A stretch of DNA of 64,000 bases, taken from positions 9,033,050 to 9,097,049 of the forward strand of contig NW_004955476.1 of assembly GCF_000276665.1 (NCBI RefSeq), given 5' to 3'. The stretch is from Chinchilla lanigera (Eukaryota > Chordata > Mammalia > Rodentia > Chinchillidae). The notes under the pieces are model-generated. The model searched no databases. It worked only from the letters and a program-made list of their open reading frames with translations, and was not told the origin of the DNA. This document shows, piece after piece, positions 35,401-47,756 of this stretch (positions within the stretch are counted from its first letter, which is position 1; each line of letters starts with the position of its first letter). The position numbers were made by a program, and so were the translations under genes.

Positions 35401-37496
35401 TTCCCCTGGCTGTAGCGGCTCGTTTGGTCCTAATTTTCTTACCCATTTCCTCTGCTGAGCTCCCCCAGAAAGCTTTTAAGCTGTCAAGCGCAGGCAGGAT
35501 TCCTGGGTATCCAGGTCTAACCACGGGGCCGCCGGGGCCTGAACAAGGCCATTTCCTCCAGACGTGATGACACCGTGCATACTCCTCGCAAATGCCAGCA
35601 GCCCCGGAGTCCCGCCAGGTGCGAACCCCAAATGCCAGTTGCTCCGGTCAGTGGTTGCACCAGCTCCTCTAAGATAAATAAAACCACACTGGCAACAACC
35701 CCACCACCCACAGCAAGCCAGGGGTGCGTCAGTACCTCCTGCCTCTGCAGGCAGCCCGATACCAGGCCCAGATGACGTGAAGGGCATCGTGTCTCCTCCA
35801 CCCTGATCGGTTTATTTCCGAAACCTGGGTTCCAGTCGACTTTGCGTGCCACCAACTGCTCAGCAAAACCCACTTTTTCAGGAATATATCGTGCTCGTTA
35901 TATTTTTCTTTCATGAAAAATTTAAGAGGCAGAAGGACAGGGAACAGATAGAAAAGAATTTAAAGTCTATCTTGCTCCTTGAGACACAGCACGACACTGG
36001 TGTCCACTGGATCATGTCCGGATCCCTGTGGGGACGTTGTCCAAGATCACGGACTCAAGACCAAGCCCGTGTACCTGGGCGGCGGCAACGCAGTGAGAAC
36101 GAACTCCGCGCCTTCCCCACCGTTCACACGAACAAACAGGGGTTCTAGGGAGATCAGAGTAAAGCAAAGCCAAGACGGCATTTGCAAATTTCTAGGCACA
36201 GTCGCTGAAATTTTGAAAATGCTCTGTGCTGAAACAGCAGTGAGGACTGGGATTGAGACACATCACGCGGGCATTCAGGCCGACCTAACGGGGAAACGGG
36301 ATGCACGGCGGGCACAAGGCCCGCACCTGCTGCCCCAGCCCGTCTCCACACCAGGGCGGGACGGCTCCACAGGAAGGGCTGCGTGCCACTGCTGACCAGA
36401 ACAGCCCTGTGCCTCGGGAAGGACGCTGCTGGGCACGGAGCTGGCACGGAGCTTGCACGGAGCAGGCAGCGGTGAAAGGAGCACAGCCAGAGTCTCAGAT
36501 CCAGACAGTGAGGAATCAGGGCCGCAGCTTCTTTCTGCCGACTCCGCGACGCCAACTGAGAACCCGGAGTGACAGCGCCCTCAGCAGACTTCTCGGGGGT
36601 CCGGGGCAGCCCCTCCCCTGAGCGTCACTGCGGCACTCGGTGAATTCCCCGACAACCCGACAACCGCGGAGCCCGGATGTCAGGCCTGCGCCCAGAGCCT
36701 GCCCGCAGCTTCTTGGGTACCGTTCCACTCACTCCTCATCCAGATCTGGATCTGAACCCAGGGGTGCCGGCCTTCAAAAACTCCAACGCAGACCCCGAGC
36801 TGCCCAGGGGCCCGCCTCACTCTAGTTCTGCCACTGAGCTCCCGCCTCCCACTGGCCCGAGCCTTGACCTCCACACAGGTCCAGGTCAGTCTGTCCTTCC
36901 TGCTCCTTCCTGCTGCCCGCCCTGATGCTGCAGAACACCCAGGCGAGGTTGGCCTCAGCCTCCTACCCCTACTGCAGGTAAGGGGGTCCCCTTCACCTGC
37001 CCTTATCCCTGCGGCCGCTGTCCGCCTGGACCCTGGCTCCCGAAGCCTAGTCACCTCCTGGCCCCTCCAGATGGGCTCTCGCTGCACCCAAATACAGCGT
37101 CCCAGGTCCCCAGCTCTGTCTGCCGCGTCCTGGATGCTGCTGGGTGTGACCGCGGATCACTGTCATCCACGCAGCTCAGCCCACGGGCAACCTGGCCTCA
37201 CTCAAGTGATTATTTTTTCAACGCTGGCTTGCCTTCTTCCTCTACCCCAGAAAGGGCTTCAGGTCCCCTGCACTGGTCACACCCAACCACCAGAGGACAG
37301 TACCAGGGCCACTTTACCCCTTCAGAGGTGTGATCAGAATGCACTGAATGTTTAGATTTTTAAAAATTACTCCATGCTGAGAAACTATCTTGTAGATAAC
37401 AATATGTAAAACAACAACCATTGATAATTTCCTACCACTTTGTCTGTAATTCGGTAAGCTCCCCCATTACTATGTTATCCTTCTTTTACCCTTTAA

Positions 37497-37514
37497 AATA
37501 ATAATAATAATAAA
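37497..37514 (+). repeat. (AAT)n microsatellite
   Basis: Short AAT repeat of about six units. Confidence 0.9.
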
Positions 37515-37762
37515 ATTACTGCAGTAACACACACTGCCACAAACCTCGGAGCCCTCCCCTCCCCCAGTACCTGCATCTCGCCCTTCCTGCCACTTTCTGC
37601 AGCTGCCGTGCATTCTCACCCAGTCCCGCGCTTGTGAGTAGTTCAGCAACAAACAGAGAATGCTAAGTCACCTTGACCTAAACGCTGAGAGTGCCTGAAA
37701 TGCCAGCATCCCTGGAAATTATCTTCTCTAACCAGTATCAGTCCTCCTGCTCCTTTCTTTTT

Positions 37763-37951
37763 TGGTACTGGTGCTGGGGATTGAATGCTGAGCCTTTGCA
37801 CTGAACTACATCCACAGCCCTTTCTTAAAGTTTTTTATTTTGACACAGGATTTTGCTAAATCACTAGGTTACCCAAGCTAGACTCACACTTGCAACCTTC
37901 CTGCCTCAGCCTGCCATAGTACTGGGATTACAGAACTGTACCACCATGCAG
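37763..37951 (-). mobile_element. B1-dID composite SINE
   Basis: Plus-strand order is ID (GGTACTGGTGCTGGGGATTG .. CTACATCCACAGCCC), linker (AAAGTTTTTTATTTTGACAC), then B1 (CCTCAGCCTGCCATAGTACT, GGGATTACAG), so the element reads on the minus strand. Confidence 0.85.
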
Positions 37952-38359
37952 AGTTTGAGCCTCATTTTACAGGTGTAGAAACTGTGGCTTCTACCACGTG
38001 ATTCCGAAGCTGCCCCCACACACACACAGCCCTTTGGAAGGAGAAAGCCCCCCTTTTAGGAGCACGCCCCCCTTGTTTCTCGAGCGGAGAAGTCATCCTG
38101 GGTCATGCTTTTCTACGTTGCCTTGGTCGGTGGAACTGTTCCAAAAATATGCTCGCCAGTCTGGATTGTATTTACTGCGTGCTGCTCCATGACTTCAGCG
38201 ACACATGGTTTTATTACGAGCATTGTTTTGGAAAAGAAAATACTCAAAATTCAAACTGTTAACCCATGGGTCTGAGACCAGCAAGACCCGAAGATTCAGG
38301 CCGACTGCACCAAGAAGCTGCAACCCAGATCAATGTCCACAGCCCCTTTCAGCCTTGCC

Positions 38360-38550
38360 CCTCCTGCTTCCTCCCTCCCTTCCTTCTTTGGCTCCTTCCT
38401 TCCTTCCTTCCTTGGTTCCTTCCTCCTTTCCTTCCTTCCTTCCTTCCTTCCTTCCTTCCTTCCTTCCTTCCTTCTTCTCTCCCTCTTCCCTTCCTCTCTC
38501 CTTTCCTCCTCTCCCTCCTTCCTTCCCTCTTCCTCTTTCTTTCATATTGA
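38360..38550 (+). repeat. (TTCC)n tetranucleotide microsatellite and pyrimidine tract
   Basis: Pure CCTT/TTCC core at about 38428-38473 with degenerate C/T flanks. It adjoins the reverse B1 element at 38551 and may have grown from its A-rich tail. The phenylalanine/proline/serine-rich frames here are artefacts. Confidence 0.95.
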
Positions 38551-38672
38551 AGGCATCATCTCACTGTATTGTACAGGCTGCCTTCAAACTCACACGCTCG
38601 AGCAATCCTCCTTCCTCAGCTTCCCAAGTAGCTGGGGCTTACAGGTATCACACCTGGCTTGGCCTGAGTTTT
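38551..38672 (-). mobile_element. B1-type SINE
   Basis: CATCATCTCACTGTATTGTA, CAGGCTGCCTTCAAACTCAC, CTTCCTCAGCTTCCCAAGTA, GCTGGGGCTTACAGGTATCA: a reverse B1 monomer. Confidence 0.8.
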
Positions 38673-38825
38673 CCTTCACTTACAAATAGGTATAACTCCA
38701 CCTACCTACTACAAATTAAATAAGGTCATGTATTTCCTTAATAACGTAATTAGCACTTGGTTGAGCACACAGTGAACTCTCAAAAAAGACATTTCATCAT
38801 CATCAGAGGTAGCAATAGCAGTATC
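38673..38825 (+). repeat. MIR SINE remnant
   Basis: AGTTTTCCTTCACTTACAAA, TAGGTATAACTCCACCTACC, AATTAGCACTTGGTTGAGCA and CACAGTGAACTCTC follow the forward MIR 3' half. The B1 element abuts it. Confidence 0.6.
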
Positions 38826-40164
38826 TGTATAGATTTTGTTTATCTTGTCTGGCGTGTTCTTTTTAAAACTAGTTTCCTTCCAATCTAGGCTGTATGTCCA
38901 AAAGATTTAAGATACCCCAAAGGAGAGAGAGGTAAGGGGTACCTAAAAGCCTTTTTTCACCAACATGAGGCAGTAAAATGAAAAAAAGACCCACTGGAAT
39001 GGAAAAATAGTCCAAACAATAAGCGTTGACTCCACAATCTAAACTGCGACGAATGTCACACCAAGACCGCAAGAGTCATCAGTAGGGCATCACAGCAAAT
39101 CATTTCCTCCATAATAAATGTCCACAATCATCATTTCAACTTGCTGAACAGCCCGAACTCACATGTTTGCCTGGCTCCATACATATGTGAATGAACGAAT
39201 GAAATAATGACTGTGCCAAATATATGAATATGTATCAAAACTAAAACCAATTTGTGTGCTATTCTATTAAGTTTAATTAAATTCAATTAAGTCTTTAACT
39301 ATTTCTAACATAACCAGAGGTATCGATTCAGACTTTTTGTTAGAGACAATATGTGATTTGGCATTATGCACAACATAAGAACTCAAAAATACTTTTAGAA
39401 ATTTGTGGATTTTTTAGCAATTCATGACTACCGATAGCCCAAAAGTAGCTATGAGGACAAGAAAATTATCAGCTCCCACAAGAGTGTAATAAACAGAACT
39501 ATAATTCACGTTCCTTTGAAGATGTTCTTCTCTGGCTATTGTGAGGTTTAACACACACACAGGCTCAGAAAATCTGATTGTTAGTTTCCTGTTTGGTTTC
39601 TTTAAGCTTCAAAGGAATGACTACGTGCTAAATAACCTATCAGCAAATATCTCCAGCCACCGATTGTGGTGCCCTTAACAAGGGAATGTGTCAATATTTC
39701 AGTCTCCAAGCTGAGAGACCGTATTTCCCACCTATAGAGGATCCTTTGGATCAACTGCCGGATCAGCTTTCCAATAGCTGGTCCAATACCTTTGTAGACA
39801 AAGGCAAAGTTGTTCCAGTATTATCATGAGAACTCTTCATGGTCATGAACATGAAGGATCCAATCTGAAAAGCATTTAGCTTGGTGAGTTCACAGAGCCT
39901 TGTGTCCAGGGAGGGAGAGTCAGATATGAGAACTCACTCACTAATGGAATTCACCCCTTGGGCATATTGAGCTGAACTGGACAGGCCTCCGCAGGAAGGT
40001 CTGCATCAGTGTGACCCAGGATGATTTCTGTGGCCAGAAAACACGGAAAAATCTACTCAGTGATGTACCTGGGAACTGGCTCCAAACACAGACCGAGAGA
40101 GGTGGTCTCAAAACTTTCTTAGCAATGCTGGTCTTCAGAAATAACTAATACTGCACTCAACACA

Positions 40165-40168
<4 letters not shown>

Positions 40169-40208
<40 letters not shown>

Positions 40209-40230
40209 GAACACACACACACACATACAC
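40169..40230 (+). repeat. (CA)n microsatellite, interrupted
   Basis: Pure CA to 40206, the interruption GGGA, then more CA units with one T. Confidence 0.97.
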
Positions 40231-41829
40231 ATTCATTCATATATACAGACATGCTAAGTTTGCAGCCACACTTCAAGGAGTCTCGATGGAATGATCCTAA
40301 GTCTCTCCTTCTTCCAGTGCTACAGTCCAGCTATTGCCCACCACTGGGCCTTGCTCACATGTGCTCAGAAAATGCCTCCCGCACTTTCTTTCTCTTTCCC
40401 TTTGTTTCGTTCATCTTTTTGCTCTCCCTCCTCTTCTTTTCTTTTCTTCTTCCTTTTTTAAAAAAATTTTCTGACTTGGGAACACGTCAAAATTTGAAGG
40501 ACAAAAAAAACGAAGAAAGCCCAAAAATGCTTTACAGTCACAACCAATTCATTTCAAATAGTTAGTGAACCTGGGCCTCCTCATCTAGACAATTACAGCC
40601 AAAGAAGGATCTAGTTTCAAAGGGCAGCTGCTCATTTGAAGTGGGATAAGCATGGTTCATTTTTTCAATGAGAAAACAGTGATGAATGGGACAGAAAATA
40701 CAGATATCTTTAAAGTTAAACTAAAGAAATGTTTTAATTCAAGGAGGTCATCAGATTGGAAATATTATCCAGAGAACATTTCAAATCACAGAGAGGCACT
40801 TTCAGGAAATCTTAAGTGACTGCAAATGGGGAGGGTGCCCTAGAGATGGGTCGAGGCAAGAGTCACACATGCAGCTCTACCTTGTGGGGCGTCCAGCGGC
40901 CGAGGGCTTGGAGCAGTGTTGACAAAGGACTTTACAACTTTCATCAAGAAAAATGTATTCTAGATTGCAATAATATTTGAATTTTTCCAACCTTATACTA
41001 TTATTTTTGCAAACTAAACCAAACAAAATTATCTTCAAAACCACACCCAACGGCAATCGTGCAAGTATTTTGCTTTGTAAAAATCTGTTGAAAGGAAGAC
41101 ATCAAATTGGCCTATTTTTCTGCTTGTATGTTGTATTTCAATTAGAATTTTGCTAACTAAACAGAAACTATACTCAGTATTCTTCCATAGGAAAATTTTT
41201 CCTAGATGTATTTTTAAAAAAATACTATGTGAACACACAACTGTGTATCTCCTTCAAACTCTTACTAGAAAAAACTTGTAAGATATTTTAGAAAGCTATT
41301 TTCTCTTCTTGGTTTTGGCTGCTTAAGTCTTCTTTGACAGAAGAAAAGCATTCACTCAGGTATTAATTCCCCACCCATTCCCTGCGAAGCATATTTTTTG
41401 TCCCTCTCTGGAACCCACAGGTTGCCAATTGCTACCAGGTGCCAACACCCTGGGCTGTCACTGAGCCGGGTGGCAGAAGCTGTGTGGAACCCACACCACT
41501 ACAGGCTACCGAAGGGCTCCTGCCTCCCCTCTGACTTCCATTTTAAAAATGCACAACCTGAGAAAGCTGCTGCGGAAGGGCAGCCCCGATTTGTGACATG
41601 AGACGTTCTCACTGGTCCCGGGAACAACTGACTTTAGAAGTCAGCAATTATTGTTGTGTTGTAGTATTTATTGTAAGGAAATAAGGAGGGAATCTCAAAA
41701 TGACTTTTGAGTCATTTGCCTTGCAGATGTCTTTTAAAGAGCCAATTAAAAACACTGGTAGCTAAAAAAACAGTGGTGACTAACTTAGGTTGGGTTGGGT
41801 TTTTTTGTTGTTTTTTTTTTTTTAATTAT

Positions 41830-42360
41830 ATAAACCATTTTCTGTAGCCAACTGCCTGAAAAGCTTCAGCTCGCTTTATATTTCCAACCAACACCGGCTG
41901 GCATTTACTTAGTAAGCAGAAGTTGTCACATGCACAGAAAGTGATTAGCGATCACTTGCTACGCGACATGAGCTAGTCCTAACACTCCCATTTACCCCCT
42001 ACTGAACCAATATCTTAGCTCATTCTGGAAGACTCAAATGAGAATTTCTCCAGCAACTAACGTAAGTGAAAATATGAGCCCTCACACTGCAGAATACAAC
42101 AAATTCGATCACAAAGGAAAATGAAAGCAGGCAGCCTAATACTCGCTCAAGACACTTTCGGCAGAGAAAAACAGCCTGCGTCCCATAACATTTTATGATA
42201 CCAAATGAGATGCCGGCAATGTAATTTCACTTACGCGATTCACTTACAAGCAATGCAAATGCAATCTTGCTGATTGCATTTAAAACAAAGGACTGAATCT
42301 GTTTATTTATAGGGCAGACCCACAGTCATGTGAAAATCATGCTATCCCCACCCAGTGTGG
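41830..42360. promoter_or_regulatory. Candidate conserved noncoding block with octamer and hairpin
   Basis: Longest repeat-free block of the large intron. It includes AGTGATTAGCGATCACTTGC (41940-41959), a perfect octamer ATGCAAAT at 42253-42260, a perfect 10-bp-arm inverted repeat at 42257-42281, a Sox-type ACAAAG at 42285-42290 and GTTTATTTATAGGGC. CpGs persist in AT-rich context. A developmental enhancer is the likeliest explanation. Confidence 0.45.
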
Positions 42361-44436
42361 AACACAAAGAAAGCAATCTGGTCGAGGACCTTTTTCATCT
42401 CCACAGAAAGAAAAAACAATGTTAAGGTGAACCCAGGACTGACCCAGTATGCTTAATAACAGGGCTTCTCTGCATCCTCAATAGAATGCAAGCTCAACTC
42501 ACAGAGTAATCCTTCTCCAAGGTTGTTTAAACCACACACCAACATGTCCAGTGTTTTATTTGGTTTGCAGGCAGAAGAACCATTCAGTAAGCACTTTCAT
42601 CTGCTTGATGAGACCCTCCCTTGTCTGTGGATGTGTGTACATGTGCACACACATGCATATTTGCATGTAGACAATGCAGAGACGTATAATTTCTACAGGG
42701 AAAAAGGCTGCTATTACCAACACATTCAATGGCTGGACTCTTCACAATGCCTATTTGATAAACTTTTCTGCCGACTAAGTTAGGTCATGAGCATTCCAGA
42801 GCTACTATTTTTAATCATCACCAAAAACTAGAGCTTTCATTACATAATTTTCCCATTATGAAGTTCAGCAGTTCAGCTGAATGCAAGGTTCACCAGTTCC
42901 CACTAAATTCAAAAGTTGCTAGCAGATGCCATCTCTGACCTTCTCAGAAAAGCAAGGGGTCTGGAAGAATTATCCTACTTCCTGGGATGCTCAGGTTTTA
43001 AGGATCTAACAGGTACCCCTGGCTCGCAGCCAATAAACAAATCAATGTCCGGTTGCCAAAGCCAGGCATTTGACTGGGGCTGCCTTACTGACAGCTAGAT
43101 CTGCGGTACCCTCGGCAAAAGGGATCACAGCCAAAGCCATGTCAGGCCCAGCTGCAGGTTTAAAGGAAAAGGTCAGTGCAATACCTCCCACCTGCCACAG
43201 AACATTTTCCAAGAGGGAAACCGCATGTCCTGGAAATTGCTCCTCGTGGCATGACTGGAGGTCAGGGGTTTCTCAACCCTCCACTTCTCTTTGGTGGGCA
43301 CATGTCTTCCAGACAAGTCCCAAACATGGAGGTGCTGGTGAGGTCATCCACGTTCTTGGACATTCAGCCACCAGCAGGTCTCAACACTGCATTCAAACTG
43401 AACTTAAAAAATGCTTCAGGTGGATGCATCCAACCTTCCACTTTTCCATCTCCAAGCAGAAAAGGCCCAGAAGCACATGGGTTTGCTTATTTCTTTGCAG
43501 CACAAACAGGGGGCCAGAACCCGTCCAACTAGCTCGGAACGGAGCCGTTATCCACGGAGGCACAGGCGGCACCCTCCACTCCAACAGCCAGGCAGAAGCT
43601 CAAGTGTGCAGTCTCTGAGGAGGGAACGGCAGTGTTTCTGGAGCCATTGGGCCAGGACACACTGCCAGACTTGGGCAGAACCAGGGCACAGAGAACAGCA
43701 GGAACAGGAGGAAATATTCTGCAGTGAGAGCAAGCAGGAGCCTCAGAGCAGAAGGCAGCTGCTGGACCTTCTGCCACAAGGCACCTCTCACACAGCCCTG
43801 ACTTCTTGTAGGTAAGGACGAAGAATCAGAACCATGGCCTCTTGAACCACCTTGGTCCACAAGCAGATACTGGCAAAGAATGTTGAACAGCAACTGGGTG
43901 GAGCGAAGTCAGAGCCCCTAGAAAGCTTGTCTGAGATGCGATCCCCAAGACACGCTCCCTCCCTCGCCTAGTCAGCACTGTCTCACCCCAAAGGGTAAGA
44001 TCCCTAGGGACCTGCAACCCATGACAGGTCCCACAGGGACGCCCTGTGCTCCAGGGGGGTGGTGCTGTGTGGAAGTCTACTGTGTCTCCCTCACAGCGAG
44101 CACAGCACACAGGTAATAAAACACCTTGACGGTCCAGTATTAAAAAACGCACACGTGGTTACCTTATCAAACGGGATGGAATTCTGAGGGGCCTGACTAT
44201 CTCCTTAGCAGACAAGGGCTGGCTAGGTTACGACCCCACGTTGTTCTCCCCGCCAAACACACAGGGCAACATTCACTCGCTCGTATTCGTCAAAGAGATT
44301 AGTGTAGGGGTCAGGACTGCGCCGTGCATTCGGAACAGAAGGGTAAGCGGTGTGGCCAGGATCCCGGCTTCTCCCCCACAGCCCAGCACTTACTGAGCCA
44401 TGGCCTATAGCTGTGTTCTCGTCCTTTTTCTGCCCA

Positions 44437-44735
44437 TTACTGATGGAATGTGGGTGGTCTCCACTGAGCTACTTCCTCAGCCTTATTTATTTTGTATAAT
44501 ACTGTATTACACTGTACTGTACTAGCCAATCCTGTATTGCATTGTACTGTATTGTACTGTATTATATTATATTGTACTCTACTGCATAGTACTGTACCGT
44601 ACTGTACTGCCGTGTATTTTTTGAGACAGTGGCTCACGAAGTTGCCCAGCCTGGCCTTGAACTTGCCAACCTCCTGCCGCACCCTCCTGAGCAGCTGGGA
44701 TGGGTCACAGCTGTGTGCCATCACACTCAGCTCTA
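44437..44735 (-). mobile_element. B1-dID SINE with expanded pentanucleotide linker
   Basis: ID unit at 44437-44482 (GGTCTCCACTGAGCTACTTC), B1 unit at about 44618-44735 (TTTTTTGAGACAGTGGCTCA, GTTGCCCAGCCTGGCCTTGA), both in reverse orientation. The A-rich linker is replaced by about 115 bp of TACTG/TATTG-type repeats. Confidence 0.8.
44499..44611 (+). repeat. Imperfect (TACTG)n/(TATTG)n minisatellite inside a SINE
   Basis: Units ACTGT, ATTGT and ATTAT in varied order, with interruptions near 44524-44532. It sits exactly between the ID and B1 parts of the surrounding SINE. Confidence 0.9.
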
Positions 44736-45399
44736 GCACATGCAGTGACACCCAGCTTCCCTACACACCCCACTCTGCCGGCTTATTCACTGTCTCTCTG
44801 CAGATGGATTCCGCGCCCCACGTCAAGCCAAGCAACCCTTTCCCTGGCTGGAATATTTCAGAGCGTGCTTCTTATTTCCAAGGGAAGGCGTCAGAAGGCT
44901 GCAGAATTTCAAGGTAGCCTCAGTCCCCAAATGTGAACCAGGAGAGGTGCCAGTGTGAGAGCGGGGCTCCGAGAGAGGGCAGACCAGGCAGGAGGAGAAC
45001 TGCTGACAAACCATGGTCAGGGCAGCGGTGAGTCAGTGACAGCCAGACGGCCTGTTCTTCTGGTCTCCAGCCCAAGGGCTCTGGGCAAGGGATCGGGCGG
45101 GGTATTTACTGTCCTCTGCTCGGGCAAGAGGAAAGTGGCCTTTCTCTTGGCATTCTGTACAGTTTCCTAAGATCTCATGGTTTCCTCTCTGGGTCACTTG
45201 GGCCAGAGAGACACATGATTTTCTGAGTACTTCGCATATTTAGTTGTTTCCCCTAACTGGCCCCAAATTAATCACTCTGCATCTATCCACCCTCAGCCAA
45301 CACATGGGCTCAAGCTTGGAAACTCAAGCTCTGGCGATTCCACACTCAAGCATCCCCAGCTCTGCTGCAGGACGTTCCACCTTCTAACAGTAACAAGGA

Positions 45400-45600
45400 C
45401 AACACTGATAGGAACACACATTTCCAGGTGTTCATCACACCCCAGGAAATACTGCAGGTACGACACAGAAATCGGTTCATTTAACTTCACAGCAACCTTG
45501 GAGAGATGTAATCGTTTTCCCCAGACAGGTGCAGACTCCCCAGGGTCACAGGTACCACGAGGCAGACTGACACCCTGCTGGCGTTCCCAAGGCCACACCG
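45400..45600 (-). repeat. MIR SINE remnant
   Basis: GGTTCATTTAACTTCACAGC, AACCTTGGAGAGATGTAATC and CCCCAGGGTCACAGGTACCA match reverse MIR order. Confidence 0.6.
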
Positions 45601-46089
45601 TTGCTTCTCCACCCAGTCCAGCCAGAACGTGGGAGAAGGTATTTCTCCCCTCGACATGCATTCCAAAACTATTTATGAAAATCTTGTGTATTCAACTCAG
45701 CTACATTTTCTTAATGACTGAGCATCCACACTCACATTTAAAAATCTAATCAGGAAACCAGAGAGGGAGAGAACGGTAGAAGCAAATGTCCTCGATGTCT
45801 TGCGCAGAGAACTCCTTCATAGTGCCTCGATTGGACTCCAAACGGCAGCAAACAGGACACATAAATCTGAGTGGACCGGTGGTTCATATAAACAATTCAG
45901 ACCTTATCACGCCTCTCTGAGCTGACTCCAATTCATCAAAAACGTAGGAACTAGTTATATATGGCACCCTCCATTAAGTGAAACATGCCCATAAATTTCC
46001 AAATTGTAGGACTCAGCACCAAAAATAAATAAAGAAAAGAAAAGATGGAGAAACCCCACGTACATTGCAGGTCTCCCCCTGCCCCCTCC

Positions 46090-46420
46090 CTCCGCGCACC
46101 CCCCGGGCAGTCTCGAATCATGCATAATGCAACACCGGGACTGCTAACAGCAGGCGCGCACCAGATAATTTACACTTGTTTTTATGGACACGAGGAACTG
46201 ATCTTTGAAGCCGTCCCTAATGAGATTCCGCTTGGCCCTAACAGCATCCTGAGAGAGGGTTCCGGTTTTCCACTTGGCATCCGGTGCATATTTATAATGC
46301 GGAATACAGGCTCATTTAAATTGTGCATGTGGATTTTGGTGTCTTCCCTATTTTGAAGACAGATTTCCATAGACTAAGGCGCACAGATTCCTCAATTACT
46401 AAAACCCTACTTTACCTAAA
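46090..46420. promoter_or_regulatory. Candidate conserved noncoding block
   Basis: Repeat-free. Contains TCATGCATAATGCAACACCG, CCAGATAATTTACACTTG, CATATTTATAATGCGGAATA and CTCATTTAAATTGTGC. Frames across it lack codon structure of a known protein. Confidence 0.4.
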
Positions 46421-46719
46421 CAATGTCACTGCCGGTCACCGCAGGTGCTGATCGAAGAGGCAGGTCCCTGGAAGGCCTCCACCTTCGGGCAAACACCTCA
46501 CCGACTCTAGACCTGCACCAGGTCCACGGACTCAATTAGGTCTCAGCCAAAGGGCATCCCCAGAAATACTAATTACACAAAGCTTTCGCAGCGCAGCCAC
46601 GGGAGAGGGAGGGCGAGACCTGGAGTCAGCCACGAAATGAAAAACTTCCTGTTGCCAAAGGGCGCACGAGGCGAATTTCACTTTCTTACCATCTTCCTGC
46701 CTTGAAGCTCTGCCCAAGA

Positions 46720-46990
46720 GCAATTCTTCTTAAGCTGGGCACTTTACAGCAGGGCTTTTCTGATCATCTAGTTTTTCAGGAGTTTATAGTTTCATTTCCC
46801 ATAATTAGAGCTCCATCCCGTTCTCAGTCTGAATTTCACTCAAGTCAACTTTTAAACAATTTTCAATTGCTCTTAATACCAATGTTGTTATGATCATTTC
46901 ATTTGTATTTAGCCTAAATCACAAATTTCTGTCAAAACAGTGACTCTGTAAGAGCTTTCAGTGTTTACTGTTTCCATATAGTGAAGTTGT
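46720..46990. promoter_or_regulatory. Candidate conserved noncoding block
   Basis: Repeat-free AT-rich stretch with TTCCCATAATTAGAGC, TTTAAACAATTTTCAATTGC and GTTATGATCATTTCATTTGT. Only about 300 bp from the block at 46090-46420; the two may be one regulatory unit. Confidence 0.35.
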
Positions 46991-47572
46991 TAAACAGAAG
47001 AGGGCAGAAAAAATGGTTCGATTTCTGCAAAATGCACCATGACCCGTTTCCATGTCCCCCGCCACCCCCAGGAAGTGCCACGCTCCCAGGCAGACTCTGG
47101 GCTGAGCTGGCTACAGAGGAGCCGAGTGAATTTTCCTCCTTCTAGCTGATAATTGTTGATTCCCAATGGGATCAATAAATGAGCATTTTACAAGCAGGTA
47201 AGACAATAAGTTTCTAATGCTTCCGATTTCAAGTTAAAGAACAACATAGGAAAGCCGAATCTGTAGGGTCAAGAGCCAAGTGAAACGTAGATACTTCTCC
47301 CGTGTTAGAGGTGAGTTTACTACAATCGAAGCAAAGTCAGCAGAAGGCAAACAGATTACGGAATTAGCATGGGAGTGTCAGAAATACTCACTCTAAGCTC
47401 CATCCAGCTCAGTCCTGAAAAAAACACGGGAGACTTCTATAAGTTACCCTTTTTAAATCCAAGAACAAGGTCAAGATTAAAAGCATGCTCTCAAAATGAA
47501 TGGAGGATTTCAACAAAGCAGCATAAACTTCTTTGGAAGCACATACTGATCTTTGGAATTCTTGCAAGCTTA

Positions 47573-47756
47573 ATTTTTTTTTTTTCATTCTACTGGGGAT
47601 TAAACTCGGTATTTCTGAGCTATAGCCCCAGCTCATTTTTCATGTTTTATTTTGAGTCAGGGTTTCACTCTGTCACTAAATTGCCCTGGCTGAGCTTGAA
47701 CGTGGGAGTCTCCTGCCTGGGTTCGGATACAGGCCTGTGCCACTGTACCCGGCTTC
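47573..47756 (-). mobile_element. B1-dID composite SINE
   Basis: TTCTACTGGGGATTAAACTC, GCTATAGCCCCAGC, TTTTATTTTGAGTCAGGGTT, TTGCCCTGGCTGAGCTTGAA, CCTGTGCCACTGTACCCGGC in reverse order, with a T-run (minus-strand A-rich tail) at 47573-47585. Confidence 0.85.

Larger units (their letters stand above)
32600..37200. other. GC-rich intronic stretch without a recognised gene
   Basis: Markedly richer in GC and CpG than the surrounding intron, apart from an AT-rich interval at about 34230-35360. Long overlapping frames occur on both strands (up to 238 codons at 33153-33869), but none shows a known domain, and several overlap each other in different frames. No clear promoter pair or splice chain emerges. 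A small MIR remnant may sit at 34080-34140. Confidence 0.5.

Noticed and set aside
37340..37375. Sequence resembling the AT-rich end next to the mariner fragment (GAATGTTTAGATTTTTAAAA)
   Set aside because: The match to 32010-32035 is short and AT-rich; no transposase sequence is adjacent, so chance cannot be excluded.
38205..38723. 172-codon frame and its shadows rich in Phe, Pro, Ser and Leu
   Set aside because: Translation of the (TTCC)n microsatellite and the adjoining B1 SINE.
39480..40060. Possible processed pseudogene on the minus strand (frames reading GHTDADLPAE-like and IGSFMFMTMK-like)
   Set aside because: Fragments looked protein-like, but I could not tie them to any gene; stops and frame changes intervene and no poly(A) tail or duplication was found. 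An LTR remnant is equally likely.
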